64,000 bases of DNA from Flavobacterium sp. IB48 (GCF_016405855.1 NZ_JAEFCA010000003.1:599987-663986), one strand, 5' to 3'. Shown: positions 52,651 through 62,301, numbered from the stretch's first letter. Program-made: numbers and translations. The notes: a model not told the origin generated them from the letters alone.

Positions 52651-54036
52651 ATGCACGACAAAATTAGTTTAAAAGAAAAAATTGGTTACGGACTTGGAGA
52701 CGCTGCTTCATCTATGTTTTGGAAAATTTTCAGCATGTATCTGTTATTTTTCTACACCGACGTTTTCGGATTAGCGCCTGCCATAGTAGGAACTATGTTT
52801 TTAATTACTAGAATCTGGGATTCTTGCTTTGACCCAATTGTTGGAATTCTAGCTGATAGAACCAAAAGCAAATGGGGAAAATTTAGACCTTATTTACTTT
52901 GGGTAGCAATACCTTTTGCCGTGATTGGAGTTCTAACTTTTTACACTCCTGATTTTGACGAAAAAGGAAAAATCATCTATGCTTATGTGACATATTCCTT
53001 AATGATGATGATTTATTCTTTAATCAATGTTCCTTACGCATCACTTTTGGGCGTAATGTCTTCTGACAGAAAAGAACGAAATACACTTTCTTCTTACCGA
53101 ATGGTTTTTGCCTTTGGAGGAAGTCTTTTAGCGCTTTGGCTAATTGAGCCGTTAGTAAATTATTTCGGTGGAAATTTAAATTCAAAAACTGGTTGGCTGG
53201 CTACAATTGCCATTTTCGGATTAATCACAACCATCTTTTTTTGGGCTTGTTTTTTATTCACTAAAGAAAGAATTAAACCAATTGAAAATGAACAAAATAA
53301 CCTAAAAGAAGATTTAAAAGATCTTCTAAAAAATAGACCTTGGTGGATTTTGCTTGGAGCAGGAATTGGCGCATTAGTTTTCAATTCTATTCGTGATGGC
53401 GCAGCAGTTTACTATTTCAAGTATTATGTAAGCAGTACTATAAACTTCGATTTTTCACTTTTCGGAACCGATTTCCATATGACTCCAACTTCAATTTATT
53501 TGGTTTTAGGACAAGCAGCAAACATCATTGGAGTAATCATTGCAACGCCAATTGCAAATAAAATTGGCAAGAAAAAAACTTTCTTCGGAGCGATGACTTT
53601 GGCTGCCATTTTAAGCCTGATTTTCTATGTATTCGGAAAAGAAGATATTTTCCTAATCATGAGTTTCCAAGTTTTAATCAGTATTTGTGCCGGATGTATT
53701 TTCCCATTAATCTGGTCAATGTATGCCGACAGTGCCGATTATTCGGAATGGAAACAAGGACGTAGAGCAACAGGATTGGTTTTCTCAGCTTCGTCAATGT
53801 CACAAAAATTCGGATGGACGATTGGTGGCGCTGGAGCGGGATGGCTTTTAGGCTATTACGGTTTTCAAGCTAATGTCGAGCAGACAGCAACAGCTCAAAA
53901 CGGAATTCAATTAATGCTCAGTATTCTACCCGCAATTGCGGCTGCGGTGTCAGTAGCTTTCATAGTATTTTACCCTCTATCAGAAGAAAAATTACAGATT
54001 ATAGAACAGGATTTAAACGAAAAGAGAAATCATTAA
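52651..54036 (+). CDS. GPH family sugar:cation symporter
   Basis: This 461-residue inner-membrane protein has 12 predicted helices. The glycoside-pentoside-hexuronide signature is in the first loops (KIGYGLGDAASSMFWK, RIWDSCFDPIVGILADRTKSKWGKFRPYLLW). It should carry mannobiose (or mannosyl-glucose) into the cytoplasm with H+ or Na+. It sits 38 bp after GH26 and 26 bp before GH130, as in other mannan operons. Confidence 0.94.
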   Translation: MHDKISLKEKIGYGLGDAASSMFWKIFSMYLLFFYTDVFGLAPAIVGTMFLITRIWDSCFDPIVGILADRTKSKWGKFRPYLLWVAIPFAVIGVLTFYTPDFDEKGKIIYAYVTYSLMMMIYSLINVPYASLLGVMSSDRKERNTLSSYRMVFAFGGSLLALWLIEPLVNYFGGNLNSKTGWLATIAIFGLITTIFFWACFLFTKERIKPIENEQNNLKEDLKDLLKNRPWWILLGAGIGALVFNSIRDGAAVYYFKYYVSSTINFDFSLFGTDFHMTPTSIYLVLGQAANIIGVIIATPIANKIGKKKTFFGAMTLAAILSLIFYVFGKEDIFLIMSFQVLISICAGCIFPLIWSMYADSADYSEWKQGRRATGLVFSASSMSQKFGWTIGGAGAGWLLGYYGFQANVEQTATAQNGIQLMLSILPAIAAAVSVAFIVFYPLSEEKLQIIEQDLNEKRNH

Positions 54037-54062
54037 AAAACAAAGACAAAGAATCAATTTAT

Positions 54063-55253
54063 ATGACAACAATAACATCTTCAGCCACTTTTCAAGAAAG
54101 AAAATTGGCATTAGAAAAACAACATAAAACGCTGCTTGAACAAAAAAACGAGCCTCAGCAAACTGTTGGAAACGGAATATACGAACGATATAAAAATCCA
54201 GTTGTTACAGCAGAACATATTCCATTAAATTGGCGCTTCGATTTTAACGAAGAATCTAATCCATTTTTACAGGAAAGAATCGGTATGAATGCGGCTTTCA
54301 ACGCTGGAGCAATGAAATGGAATGGCAAATATTTAATGGCCGTTCGCGTAGAAGGAATTGACAGAAAATCGTTTTTTGCTATCGCAGAAAGTCCAAACGG
54401 AATCGATAATTTCAAGTTTTGGGATAAACCATGTGTGATTCCACAGACAGAAGAACCAGATACAAACGTATACGATATGCGCTTAATCCATCATGAAGAC
54501 GGATTTGTTTATGGGATTTTCTGTACCGAAAGAAAAGACCCAAAAGCGCCAAAAGGAGATACAAGTTCGGCAGTAGCCAATGCAGGAATAGTTCGTTCTA
54601 AAGATTTGGTAAATTGGGAAAGACTTCCAGATTTAATTTCAAATACGGGACAACAACGAAATGTAGTATTACATCCAGAATTTGTAAACGGAAAATATGC
54701 TTTATACACGCGTCCGCAAGATGGTTTTATCGATGTTGGATCAGGTGGCGGAATCGGTTTAGGATATGTTGACGATATGGCAAATCCTGTAGTAAAAGAC
54801 GAAAAAATCATTTTTGGCAAACATTATCATACGATTTACGAATTGAAAAATGGTCTTGGCCCTGCTCCTATTAAAACTTCAAAAGGCTGGTTGCATTTAG
54901 CACACGGAGTTAGAAATACTGCCGCTGGCTTACGCTATACCTTGTATATGTTCATGACCGATTTAAATGATATTTCGAAAGTAACTCACGTTCCAGCTGG
55001 ACATTTTATGGGACCTGAAGGAATTGAAAGAGTTGGAGACGTTTCGAATGTTTTATTCTCTAACGGATGGATCGAAGACCAAGACGGAACGGTTTATATT
55101 TACTACGCTTCATCAGATACACGCATGCACGTAGCGGTTTCTTCTGTAGACAAACTTGTAGATTATGTAATAAATACTCCACCAGATACTTTTATTTCTG
55201 CAGGTTCTGTGCAAACCATTATTAAACAAATCGAAAAAAATAACGCAATTTAA
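54063..55253 (+). CDS. GH130 4-O-beta-D-mannosyl-D-glucose phosphorylase
   Basis: This 396-residue cytoplasmic enzyme has a five-bladed propeller. The catalytic Asp is in EEPDTNVYDMRL (D138). The phosphate-binding and GH130_1 type features (GLGPAPIKTSKGWLHLAHGVR, GHFMGPEGIERVGDVSNVLF) are present. It converts mannosyl-glucose and phosphate to alpha-mannose-1-phosphate and glucose. The neighbouring epimerase makes its substrate. No signal peptide is present, consistent with a cytosolic place. Confidence 0.93.
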   Translation: MTTITSSATFQERKLALEKQHKTLLEQKNEPQQTVGNGIYERYKNPVVTAEHIPLNWRFDFNEESNPFLQERIGMNAAFNAGAMKWNGKYLMAVRVEGIDRKSFFAIAESPNGIDNFKFWDKPCVIPQTEEPDTNVYDMRLIHHEDGFVYGIFCTERKDPKAPKGDTSSAVANAGIVRSKDLVNWERLPDLISNTGQQRNVVLHPEFVNGKYALYTRPQDGFIDVGSGGGIGLGYVDDMANPVVKDEKIIFGKHYHTIYELKNGLGPAPIKTSKGWLHLAHGVRNTAAGLRYTLYMFMTDLNDISKVTHVPAGHFMGPEGIERVGDVSNVLFSNGWIEDQDGTVYIYYASSDTRMHVAVSSVDKLVDYVINTPPDTFISAGSVQTIIKQIEKNNAI

Positions 55254-55259
55254 AATACC

Positions 55260-56450
55260 GTGTCATTACAAAGAAAGCTTTTAAAATCGGAATTAACCGC
55301 AGAACTCAATTCCATTCTAAAATATTGGTCGGAGCGTACTATTGACGACCAAAATGGAGGTTTTGTTGGTCAAATCGATTTTAACGATCATATTATTGCG
55401 AATACAGAAAAAGGTTCGGTTTTAAACGCCCGAATTCTTTGGACATTCTCTGCCAGCTACACAACCACAAAAAACGAAAACCACAAAAAACTGGCAGAAA
55501 GAGCATTCGAATTTCTCGCAGCTTATTTTTATGACACACAATTTGGAGGTCTTTTTTGGAGTATAAATGAGGATAAAACTCCAAAAGACACCAAAAATCA
55601 AATTTATGCTTTAGCATTTGCTATTTATGGCTTATCTGAATATTATGCTATTTCAAAAGAAGAACGAGCTTTAGAATTGGCTAAAAACTTATACGCCAAA
55701 ATTCAAGAACACAGCTACGATCCTATAAATAAAGGCTACCTTGAAGCTTTTACCAGAGATTGGCAACCAATTGAAGATTTGCGTTTAAGTGCAAAAGATG
55801 CCAACGAAAAGAAAACCATGAACACGCATCTTCATATTATTGAGGGTTATGTGAATTTATATAAAGTCTGGAAAGACGAAAAACTGTTGTACGATATTAT
55901 CGAATTATTAGAAACTATCGAAAAGCATTTTATCAATCCAGAAACAGGGCATTTACATTTGTTTTTTGATGAAAACTGGAATGAAAAGCCAGATGTGATT
56001 TCATATGGACATGATATCGAAGCTGCTTGGCTTTTACAGCAATGTGCAGAAATTTCAGGAAATGAAACCTTAATTGCCAATTTTAAAAAATACGCCATTC
56101 AGATAGCCGAAGCCACTAAAGAAGGCCTTGACTTTGATGGTGGATTATGGTACGAATACGATCCTGAAAAAAAAGAATTAATTGCCGAAAAACATTGGTG
56201 GCCACAAGCAGAAGCATTAATTGGTTTCTACAATGCATATCAATTAACTGATAAAGAAGAATATCTAGACATTGTTTACAAAATCTGGAAATTCACAAAG
56301 AAACACATGATCGATCATCAAAACGGAGAATGGTTCTGGGGCATCTATGAGGATTATTCTACAATGAAAAAAGACAAAGCTGGATTTTGGAAATGCCCAT
56401 ATCATAACGGCCGCGCTTGCCTAGAGCTTATTAATCGAATTAAAGACTAA
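55260..56450 (+). CDS. Cellobiose 2-epimerase (AGE family), acting on mannobiose
   Basis: This 396-residue (alpha/alpha)6 barrel enzyme uses a GTG start; no nearby ATG exists and the N-terminus fits the family. The catalytic histidines align with those of cellobiose 2-epimerase: H190 (MNTHLHIIEG), H251 (SYGHDIEAAW) and H382 (CPYHNGR), plus KHWWPQAEA. It turns beta-1,4-mannobiose into 4-O-beta-mannosyl-glucose in the cytoplasm. It lies 6 bp after GH130 and 1 bp before the second GH26. Confidence 0.93.
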   Translation: MSLQRKLLKSELTAELNSILKYWSERTIDDQNGGFVGQIDFNDHIIANTEKGSVLNARILWTFSASYTTTKNENHKKLAERAFEFLAAYFYDTQFGGLFWSINEDKTPKDTKNQIYALAFAIYGLSEYYAISKEERALELAKNLYAKIQEHSYDPINKGYLEAFTRDWQPIEDLRLSAKDANEKKTMNTHLHIIEGYVNLYKVWKDEKLLYDIIELLETIEKHFINPETGHLHLFFDENWNEKPDVISYGHDIEAAWLLQQCAEISGNETLIANFKKYAIQIAEATKEGLDFDGGLWYEYDPEKKELIAEKHWWPQAEALIGFYNAYQLTDKEEYLDIVYKIWKFTKKHMIDHQNGEWFWGIYEDYSTMKKDKAGFWKCPYHNGRACLELINRIKD

Positions 56451-56451
56451 A

Positions 56452-57681
56452 ATGAAAACAACATTTCTTAAAATAGCATTTCTCAGCCTCTCGATTTTAA
56501 CTATTATGAGCTGTTCTTCAGACAATGAAGACCCTGGCAAAGTAATTGTTGATCCGCCAATGCAAGACGATCCTTTAACGACATCAAATGCGGCAAATTA
56601 TATCGTCGATGCCAGTGCTACAAAAGAAACTGTTGCTTTATTTTATAACTTAAAAAGACTAGCACAAACCAAAACAGCAATCGGTCAGCAAGATGCTTTC
56701 AATAGCTTTTATCAAGATGCTGGCGGAGATTCTGACATTAAAAAAAACACAGGTTTTGATCCAGCAGTTCTGGGTTCAGATTTTATGTTTATTACCGATA
56801 AAAACAATAACGAGCAAAGCAATAATTGGTTTTATCAGCAGGAACAAAAAATTATTGCCGATACAAAGGCCGCTTACGCGAAAGGAATAATCAACACTTT
56901 TAGTTGGCATTTGAGAGAACCTTACAACGAAGATTCTTTCTACACAGCCGATATGACTTCAGAGCAAAAATCGACCGCTTTTAGAAGCATTCTTCCTGGT
57001 GGAGCAAACAACGAATGGTACAAGAAAAAACTAGATAAAGTTGCCAGTGTAGTTTCAAATTTAAAAGGTTCAAATGGCGAATTGATTCCGATAATTTTTA
57101 GGCCTTTTCATGAATTTGATGGAAGCTGGTTTTGGTGGGGCGCCGATTTTTGTACTGCCGATGAATATAAAAAAGCCTATCAGTTTACAGTTGATTATTT
57201 AAAAAACACAAAAGGCGTTCATAATATTTTATATGCTTTTTCTCCCGACAACTCTTATACAACTGAAGCCAATTATTTAAGCCGTTATCCAGGCGATAAA
57301 TATGTTGATATTATCGGAATGGATAATTACGGAGACTTCAATAATCAAGGACAAACGGGATCTGACAGAGCAAATACAAAACTTAAAATTCTTTCTGATT
57401 ACGCTAAAGCGAAAGTAAAAATCGCCGCCTTAACCGAAACAGGTTATCGTGTAACTAGCACAACTCCTGCCATTACCGATTGGTTTTCTTCACTCTTATA
57501 TAACGCTTTGACCAAAAATGACATTCAGATAAGTTATGTAATGTTTTGGAACAATAATACTGATGGTTATTATGTTCCGAATGGTTCGGTTTCGAATACA
57601 GCAGATTTTAAAACTTATAGTTTGAAAACAAAATCGGCTTTGGTGAATTCTTTGCCAAAGATGTATGAAATGCCGAAATAA
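56452..57681 (+). CDS. GH26 beta-mannanase (surface lipoprotein)
   Basis: This 409-residue lipoprotein has Cys21 followed by SSDNEDP, an acidic surface-export type signal. The catalytic domain has acid/base E221 (RPFHEFDGSWFWWG) and nucleophile E329 (AALTETGYR). It has about 30 extra residues between the anchor and the domain compared with the other GH26, as expected for a surface endo-mannanase. It is the last gene of the tight operon. A repeat element separates it from the GH5 gene. Confidence 0.94.
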   Translation: MKTTFLKIAFLSLSILTIMSCSSDNEDPGKVIVDPPMQDDPLTTSNAANYIVDASATKETVALFYNLKRLAQTKTAIGQQDAFNSFYQDAGGDSDIKKNTGFDPAVLGSDFMFITDKNNNEQSNNWFYQQEQKIIADTKAAYAKGIINTFSWHLREPYNEDSFYTADMTSEQKSTAFRSILPGGANNEWYKKKLDKVASVVSNLKGSNGELIPIIFRPFHEFDGSWFWWGADFCTADEYKKAYQFTVDYLKNTKGVHNILYAFSPDNSYTTEANYLSRYPGDKYVDIIGMDNYGDFNNQGQTGSDRANTKLKILSDYAKAKVKIAALTETGYRVTSTTPAITDWFSSLLYNALTKNDIQISYVMFWNNNTDGYYVPNGSVSNTADFKTYSLKTKSALVNSLPKMYEMPK

Positions 57682-57726
57682 CTTTTTTTGTTTCAGGTTG
57701 AATTCAAAACTTCTAAAATAACGTAA

Positions 57727-57809
57727 AGCCCTAGCCCTGATAGGAGTGAAAATCCTTTTATGCTGGGGTTCAGCATAAAAGATTGTAACGGATAGCAGGA
57801 TTAGCTCCA
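57727..57809. repeat. Dispersed ~80-bp intergenic repeat element
   Basis: The stretch begins AGCCCTAGCCCTGATAGGAG. It holds a perfect 11-bp hairpin CTTTTATGCTG/CAGCATAAAAG (57755-57765 and 57771-57781) and ends GGATAGCAGGATTAGCTCC. Elements of this pattern recur between genes in Flavobacterium genomes (general knowledge). It could end or attenuate the preceding operon. Confidence 0.65.
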
Positions 57810-57823
57810 TTAAAATATAAATT

Positions 57824-59110
57824 ATGAAAAACAGATTTTTTAAAACCCTTTCGTTAGCCTTAATCTTTACAGCAATTGCATGTAATGCTCAAGAAAAAAT
57901 CACCGTAAAAGGAAACCAATTTTACAAAGGCGAGAAACCCTACGCTTATATCGGAACCAATTATTGGTACGGAAGTATGTTGGCTTCTAAAAAAATAGGA
58001 GACCGAAAAAGGCTGTTACGCGAATTGGATTTAATGAAAAAAAACGGAATTGATAATTTACGTGTTTTAGTTGGTGCTGATGGCGAAAAATACGATTTTA
58101 CGGTTCGCCCAGCATTGCAATACGAGCAAGGAAAATATGATGAAGATTTACTCGATGGCTTAGATTTCTTGATTAACGAAATGGGCAAACGAAATATGTA
58201 TGCCGTTTTGTATTTAACGAATAACTGGGAATGGTCGGGCGGAATGTCGCAATATTTGGAATGGAATGGCAAAGGTCCAGTTCCGATTCCAAATATTCCG
58301 CCGAATACTTGGCCTCAGTTTATGTCATATACAGAACAGTTTCACAGCTGCGAACCATGCATGGAAGCACTAAACAATCATGTAAAGTTTATTATCGGAA
58401 GGACAAATTCTTATTCTAAAAAGAAATACAACGAAGACAACACAATTATGGCGTGGCAGGTTGGAAACGAACCAAGAACTTTTACGCCTGAAAATGAAGT
58501 AAAATTCACGAAATGGCTCAATAATATTGTGGATTTAATTGATAGTCTAGACAAAAATCATTTGGTTTCTACGGGTTCTGAAGGAAAAAACAGTTCTAAC
58601 GACAGCATGGAAATCTTCGAAAGAACACATCAAAATCCGAATATTGATTATTTAACCATGCACATTTGGCCTAAAAACTGGAATTGGTTTAAAGCTGATA
58701 ATGCCGAAGCTACAATGCCTGCAACAATCGAAAATGCTGGAAAATATATTGACGACCACATTAAAGTAGCTAATAATCTGAAAAGGCCAATTATTATTGA
58801 AGAATTTGGTCTTCCGAGAGAAAATGAAAATCTGAATGCTGGTGCTTCTTCTGTTTACAGAGATAAGTTTTACAGCTATATTTTTGGACGAGTTGCAGAA
58901 AGCGTTAAAAATAATGGCCCGTTAAGAGCAGCAAATTTCTGGGGTTATGGCGGTGAAGGAAAAGCGATTCATCCAGACGGAAAATGGAATCCTGGCGAAC
59001 CACTTACAACAGATCCTCCTCAAGAACCACAAGGTTTAAACTCTGTTTTTAATGGAGATAAATCGACATTAGAAATTGTCAAAAAATACAATTCAGAATT
59101 AAAGAAATAA
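57824..59110 (+). CDS. GH5 beta-mannanase (GH5_7 type)
   Basis: This 428-residue enzyme has an N-terminal signal (FTAIACNAQ). The catalytic domain opens with KGEKPYAYIGTNYWYG. The acid/base is E216 in AWQVGNEPRTF and the nucleophile is E327 in PIIIEEFGLPRE. The LYLTNNWEWSGGMSQYLEW segment is typical of GH5_7 mannanases. It cleaves the mannan backbone. Whether it is lipidated at Cys20 or cut by signal peptidase I is unclear. It is the sixth gene of the rightward unit. Confidence 0.92.
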   Translation: MKNRFFKTLSLALIFTAIACNAQEKITVKGNQFYKGEKPYAYIGTNYWYGSMLASKKIGDRKRLLRELDLMKKNGIDNLRVLVGADGEKYDFTVRPALQYEQGKYDEDLLDGLDFLINEMGKRNMYAVLYLTNNWEWSGGMSQYLEWNGKGPVPIPNIPPNTWPQFMSYTEQFHSCEPCMEALNNHVKFIIGRTNSYSKKKYNEDNTIMAWQVGNEPRTFTPENEVKFTKWLNNIVDLIDSLDKNHLVSTGSEGKNSSNDSMEIFERTHQNPNIDYLTMHIWPKNWNWFKADNAEATMPATIENAGKYIDDHIKVANNLKRPIIIEEFGLPRENENLNAGASSVYRDKFYSYIFGRVAESVKNNGPLRAANFWGYGGEGKAIHPDGKWNPGEPLTTDPPQEPQGLNSVFNGDKSTLEIVKKYNSELKK

Positions 59111-59130
59111 AAGAATTATTCATCTCTATT

Positions 59131-59163
59131 TTCTGTAGACGCACTGTAGTGCGTTCTACAGAA
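59131..59163. repeat. Palindromic intergenic repeat TTCTGTAGACGCAC
   Basis: TTCTGTAGACGCAC (59131-59144) and GTGCGTTCTACAGAA (59149-59163) are complementary apart from one extra T. It separates the GH5 and GH97 genes and may end or attenuate transcription. Confidence 0.75.
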
Positions 59164-59195
59164 TAACAAAATCAAAGTTTGATAAAAAACACAGC

Positions 59196-61175
59196 ATGAA
59201 AAATACATTTATTCTTTTTTGTTTATTATTTCTAAATCTTTCTTTTTCCCAAAAGAAACAAAGCTTTGTTCTAAAATCTCCTGATGAAAAAATCGAAGTT
59301 CAAATTGCTGTGAGTGATAAAATTTCATGGTCGGTTTTACATCAAAAAGATTTGATTCTGGCACCTTCAGAAATGTCTTTAACTTTGGATGAAAATAAGA
59401 TTTTAGGAAAAAATCCTATTGTTTTAAATTCAAAAAAAGAAACTGTAAATACTTCTTTTGAAACACCATTATATAAAAAGAAATCGGTTGAAAATCATTA
59501 TAATCAACTGACTTTAAACTTTAAGAATGATTTCTGTATTGAGTTTCGTGTTTTTGACGATGGAGCTGCGTATCGATTCGTTACCAAAAAGAAAAAAGAT
59601 ATTACGATAAAATCAGAAGAAGTTGTTTTAAATTTTGACAAAGACTACAGCACTTTAATGCCTTATGTAAGAGATTTAAGAAATCCGAAAGATCCTTATA
59701 TTTCTTCTTTTGAAGCACATTACGAAAATAAGAAAATCAGTGAATTTGCAAAAGATACTTTGGCATTTTTACCATTTCTAATTGAATACAAAAATCATAA
59801 AAAAGCTGTTTTTCTGGAAGCTAACTTGGAAGATTATCCAGGATTATTCGTTACAAATAATAAAAACAAATCTGGTTTTGAATCTCGTTTTTCTAAATAT
59901 CCATTAAAAGAAGCCAATGGCGGATTCAACAATATCAACCGATTAATTACCGAAAGAGCCGATTATTTGGTGAAGACAAAAGGAACAAGAACTTTCCCAT
60001 GGAGAGCAATTGTAATTTCTGAAAGTGATGCCGCTTTAGCGAATAATGATATAGTTCAGAAATTAGCTGAACCTTCAAAAATTAAAGATGTTTCTTGGAT
60101 TAAACCCGGAAAAGTTGCTTGGGATTGGTGGAACGATTGGAATATTTACAATGTCGATTTTAAAGCCGGAATTAATACGCAGACTTATAAATATTATATT
60201 GATTTTGCTTCTAAGAATAAAGTTGAATATGTGGTTTTAGACGAAGGTTGGAGTTTGGAAGAAGATATTATGAAGCATAATCCTAATGTCGATTTAGAGG
60301 CTTTGATCACATACGGAAAAGAACGAAATGTTGGAATTATTTTGTGGAGCTCTTGGATGGCTTTGACTAAAAACACAGATGGAATTTTAAAGAATTATGC
60401 CAATTTAGGAATTAAAGGTTTTAAAGTTGATTTCTTAGATCGCGATGATGCCAAAATGGTCAATTCGGTTTACGATATTGCTCAAAAAGCGGCAAATTAT
60501 AAATTGATTCTAGATTTCCACGGAATGTACAAACCAACTGGAATTCAACGAACTTATCCAAATATTTTAAATTTTGAAGGTGTAAAAGGCTTAGAAAACA
60601 ACAAATGGACACCAAATGATGATGTTCCGCTATATGATTGCACGATTCCGTTTATTAGAATGATGGCTGGACCAATGGATTATACGCCTGGCGCAATGCG
60701 AAATGCTACAAAAAGCGAATTCAAACCAAGTCATTCGACACCAATGAGTCAAGGAACAAGATGTCATCAATTGGCATTGTACACGATTTTTGAAGCGCCT
60801 TTACAAATGATGGCCGACAGTCCGACAGCTTTTATGAAAGAACAAGAAAGCACCGATTTTATAGCTAAAGTTCCAACTGTTTTTGATGAAACTATCGCAC
60901 TTGATGGTGAAGTTGGAAAATATGTTTCAATTGCCCGAAGAAAAGGAAATACTTGGTACTTAGGAACAATTACAAATTGGGATTCTAGAGAAGTAGCAAT
61001 TGATTTTTCTTTCCTTGAAAAAGGCAAAAAATTCCAAGCCGAGATTTTCTCAGATGGAATAAATGCTAATAAAGCTGCAACTGATTACAAAAAAGAAATT
61101 GTAACAGTTGATTCAACTACGAAATTAAAATATCATTTAGCAAGCGGAGGCGGATTGGCGATGATTATCAAATAA
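59196..61175 (+). CDS. GH97 alpha-glycosidase
   Basis: This 659-residue enzyme has a signal peptide ending LSFSQ (19). An N-terminal beta-supersandwich, a (beta/alpha)8 domain and a C-terminal sandwich are in the normal GH97 order. The barrel has WDWWNDWNIYNVDFKAG and GIKGFKVDFLDRDD with D412 where a retaining nucleophile sits in GH97b, and NFEGVKG with E461 as probable acid/base. Those features suggest a retaining alpha-galactosidase rather than the inverting SusB type (inference). With GH27 it would remove galactose from galactomannan. It ends at a shared terminator. Confidence 0.9.
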   Translation: MKNTFILFCLLFLNLSFSQKKQSFVLKSPDEKIEVQIAVSDKISWSVLHQKDLILAPSEMSLTLDENKILGKNPIVLNSKKETVNTSFETPLYKKKSVENHYNQLTLNFKNDFCIEFRVFDDGAAYRFVTKKKKDITIKSEEVVLNFDKDYSTLMPYVRDLRNPKDPYISSFEAHYENKKISEFAKDTLAFLPFLIEYKNHKKAVFLEANLEDYPGLFVTNNKNKSGFESRFSKYPLKEANGGFNNINRLITERADYLVKTKGTRTFPWRAIVISESDAALANNDIVQKLAEPSKIKDVSWIKPGKVAWDWWNDWNIYNVDFKAGINTQTYKYYIDFASKNKVEYVVLDEGWSLEEDIMKHNPNVDLEALITYGKERNVGIILWSSWMALTKNTDGILKNYANLGIKGFKVDFLDRDDAKMVNSVYDIAQKAANYKLILDFHGMYKPTGIQRTYPNILNFEGVKGLENNKWTPNDDVPLYDCTIPFIRMMAGPMDYTPGAMRNATKSEFKPSHSTPMSQGTRCHQLALYTIFEAPLQMMADSPTAFMKEQESTDFIAKVPTVFDETIALDGEVGKYVSIARRKGNTWYLGTITNWDSREVAIDFSFLEKGKKFQAEIFSDGINANKAATDYKKEIVTVDSTTKLKYHLASGGGLAMIIK

Positions 61176-61207
61176 AAAAAGGAGAACAAATTGTTCTCCT
61201 TTTTTAT
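61172..61207. terminator. Bidirectional terminator
   Basis: GGAGAACAA and TTGTTCTCC (61181-61189 and 61191-61199) are perfect arms between A- and T-runs. It lies between GH97 and the convergent aldo/keto reductase. Confidence 0.9.
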
Positions 61208-61232
61208 CATTTCACATTTTACAAATAGCATT

Positions 61233-62189
61233 TTACGCTAGAATTTTTTCAATCGCATTTAATTCATCATGCGAAAACTCTGTATTCTGTAAACAATCAA
61301 TATTATTACACAATTGTTTTACAGAACTTGCACCAATTAAAACCGATGTAATTCGTTTGTCTTTCTGCAGCCAAGCCAGAGCCATTTGTGCTAAAGACTG
61401 ATTTCTATTTTGAGCAATTTCATTCAATTGAATTAATTTCTGAATACGTTCTTGTGTAACCTCATCTTCTCTTAAATGCCCATTCGGATTATGAGCTCGT
61501 GAGTTTTCAGGAATTCCTTTTAAATATTTATCGGTCAAAAGTCCTTGTGCCAAAGGCGAAAACGCAATACAGCCTACTCCTTTTTCTTCTAAAACATCCA
61601 ACAAACCATTTTCAACCCAACGCTCCAACATCGAATATTTTGCTTGATGAATCAAACATGGCGTTCCCAATTGTTTTAAAACATCAACCGCAACTCTCGT
61701 TTGTTCCGCAGAATAATTACTGATCCCAACATACAAAGCTTTTCCGCTTCTAACAGCGTGATCTAAAGCCATCATGGTTTCTTCAATTGGCGTTTCTGGA
61801 TCTGGACGGTGTGAGTAAAAAATATCTACATAATCGACATTCATTCTTTTCAAACTCTGATCTAAGCTCGAAAGCAGATATTTTCTGGAGCCCCAATCTC
61901 CGTAAGGACCTTTCCACATTGTATAACCTGCTTTCGTAGAAATTACGATTTCATCGCGTAGATTTCCCTGAAAATTATGCCATAATATTTTTCCGAAATT
62001 CTCCTCAGCAGAACCTGGAACTGGACCATAATTATTTGCTAAATCAAAGTGAGTAATTCCTTTATCAAAAGCCTCAATAGCAATGCTTTCGGCATTTTCA
62101 AAATTATCAACCGAACCGAAGTTATGCCATAATCCTAAAGAAATTTCAGGAAGCAGCAAACCGCTTTTTCCGCATCTGTTATATTTCAT
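61233..62189 (-). CDS. Aldo/keto reductase (YghZ / glyceraldehyde-3-P reductase type)
   Basis: This 318-residue TIM-barrel oxidoreductase has the family opening (MKYNRCGKSGLLLPEISLGLW), DLANNYGPVPGSAEENFG with catalytic Tyr, and the Lys, His and C-terminal NADPH-binding motifs (VLIGASSVKQL). It reduces carbonyls with NADPH. YghZ-type enzymes act on L-glyceraldehyde-3-phosphate and methylglyoxal. It is probably not part of the mannan locus, because it is convergent and separated by a terminator. Confidence 0.92.
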   Translation of the reverse strand: MKYNRCGKSGLLLPEISLGLWHNFGSVDNFENAESIAIEAFDKGITHFDLANNYGPVPGSAEENFGKILWHNFQGNLRDEIVISTKAGYTMWKGPYGDWGSRKYLLSSLDQSLKRMNVDYVDIFYSHRPDPETPIEETMMALDHAVRSGKALYVGISNYSAEQTRVAVDVLKQLGTPCLIHQAKYSMLERWVENGLLDVLEEKGVGCIAFSPLAQGLLTDKYLKGIPENSRAHNPNGHLREDEVTQERIQKLIQLNEIAQNRNQSLAQMALAWLQKDKRITSVLIGASSVKQLCNNIDCLQNTEFSHDELNAIEKILA

Positions 62190-62277
62190 TGTTTTAATTT
62201 AAAAGTTGGAATTTTAATAGATTTTAAAGGTAAAAACAAACCATGCTATTTAAAACCAAATTCGCATTTAATTTTTG

Positions 62278-62285
62278 TAAATTTG
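62278..62285 (+). promoter_or_regulatory. Candidate -7 box (TAAATTTG) of the toxin-antitoxin pair
   Basis: It is a TAnnTTTG match 16 bp before the ATG. The upstream -33 element is not clear. Confidence 0.4.
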
Positions 62286-62301
62286 TTTAAATAATAAAAT
62301 T

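Noticed and set aside
40527..61175. Mannan locus as a recently transferred island
   Set aside because: No integrase, tRNA junction or direct repeat was seen at its borders, and no obvious change in composition was noted by eye.
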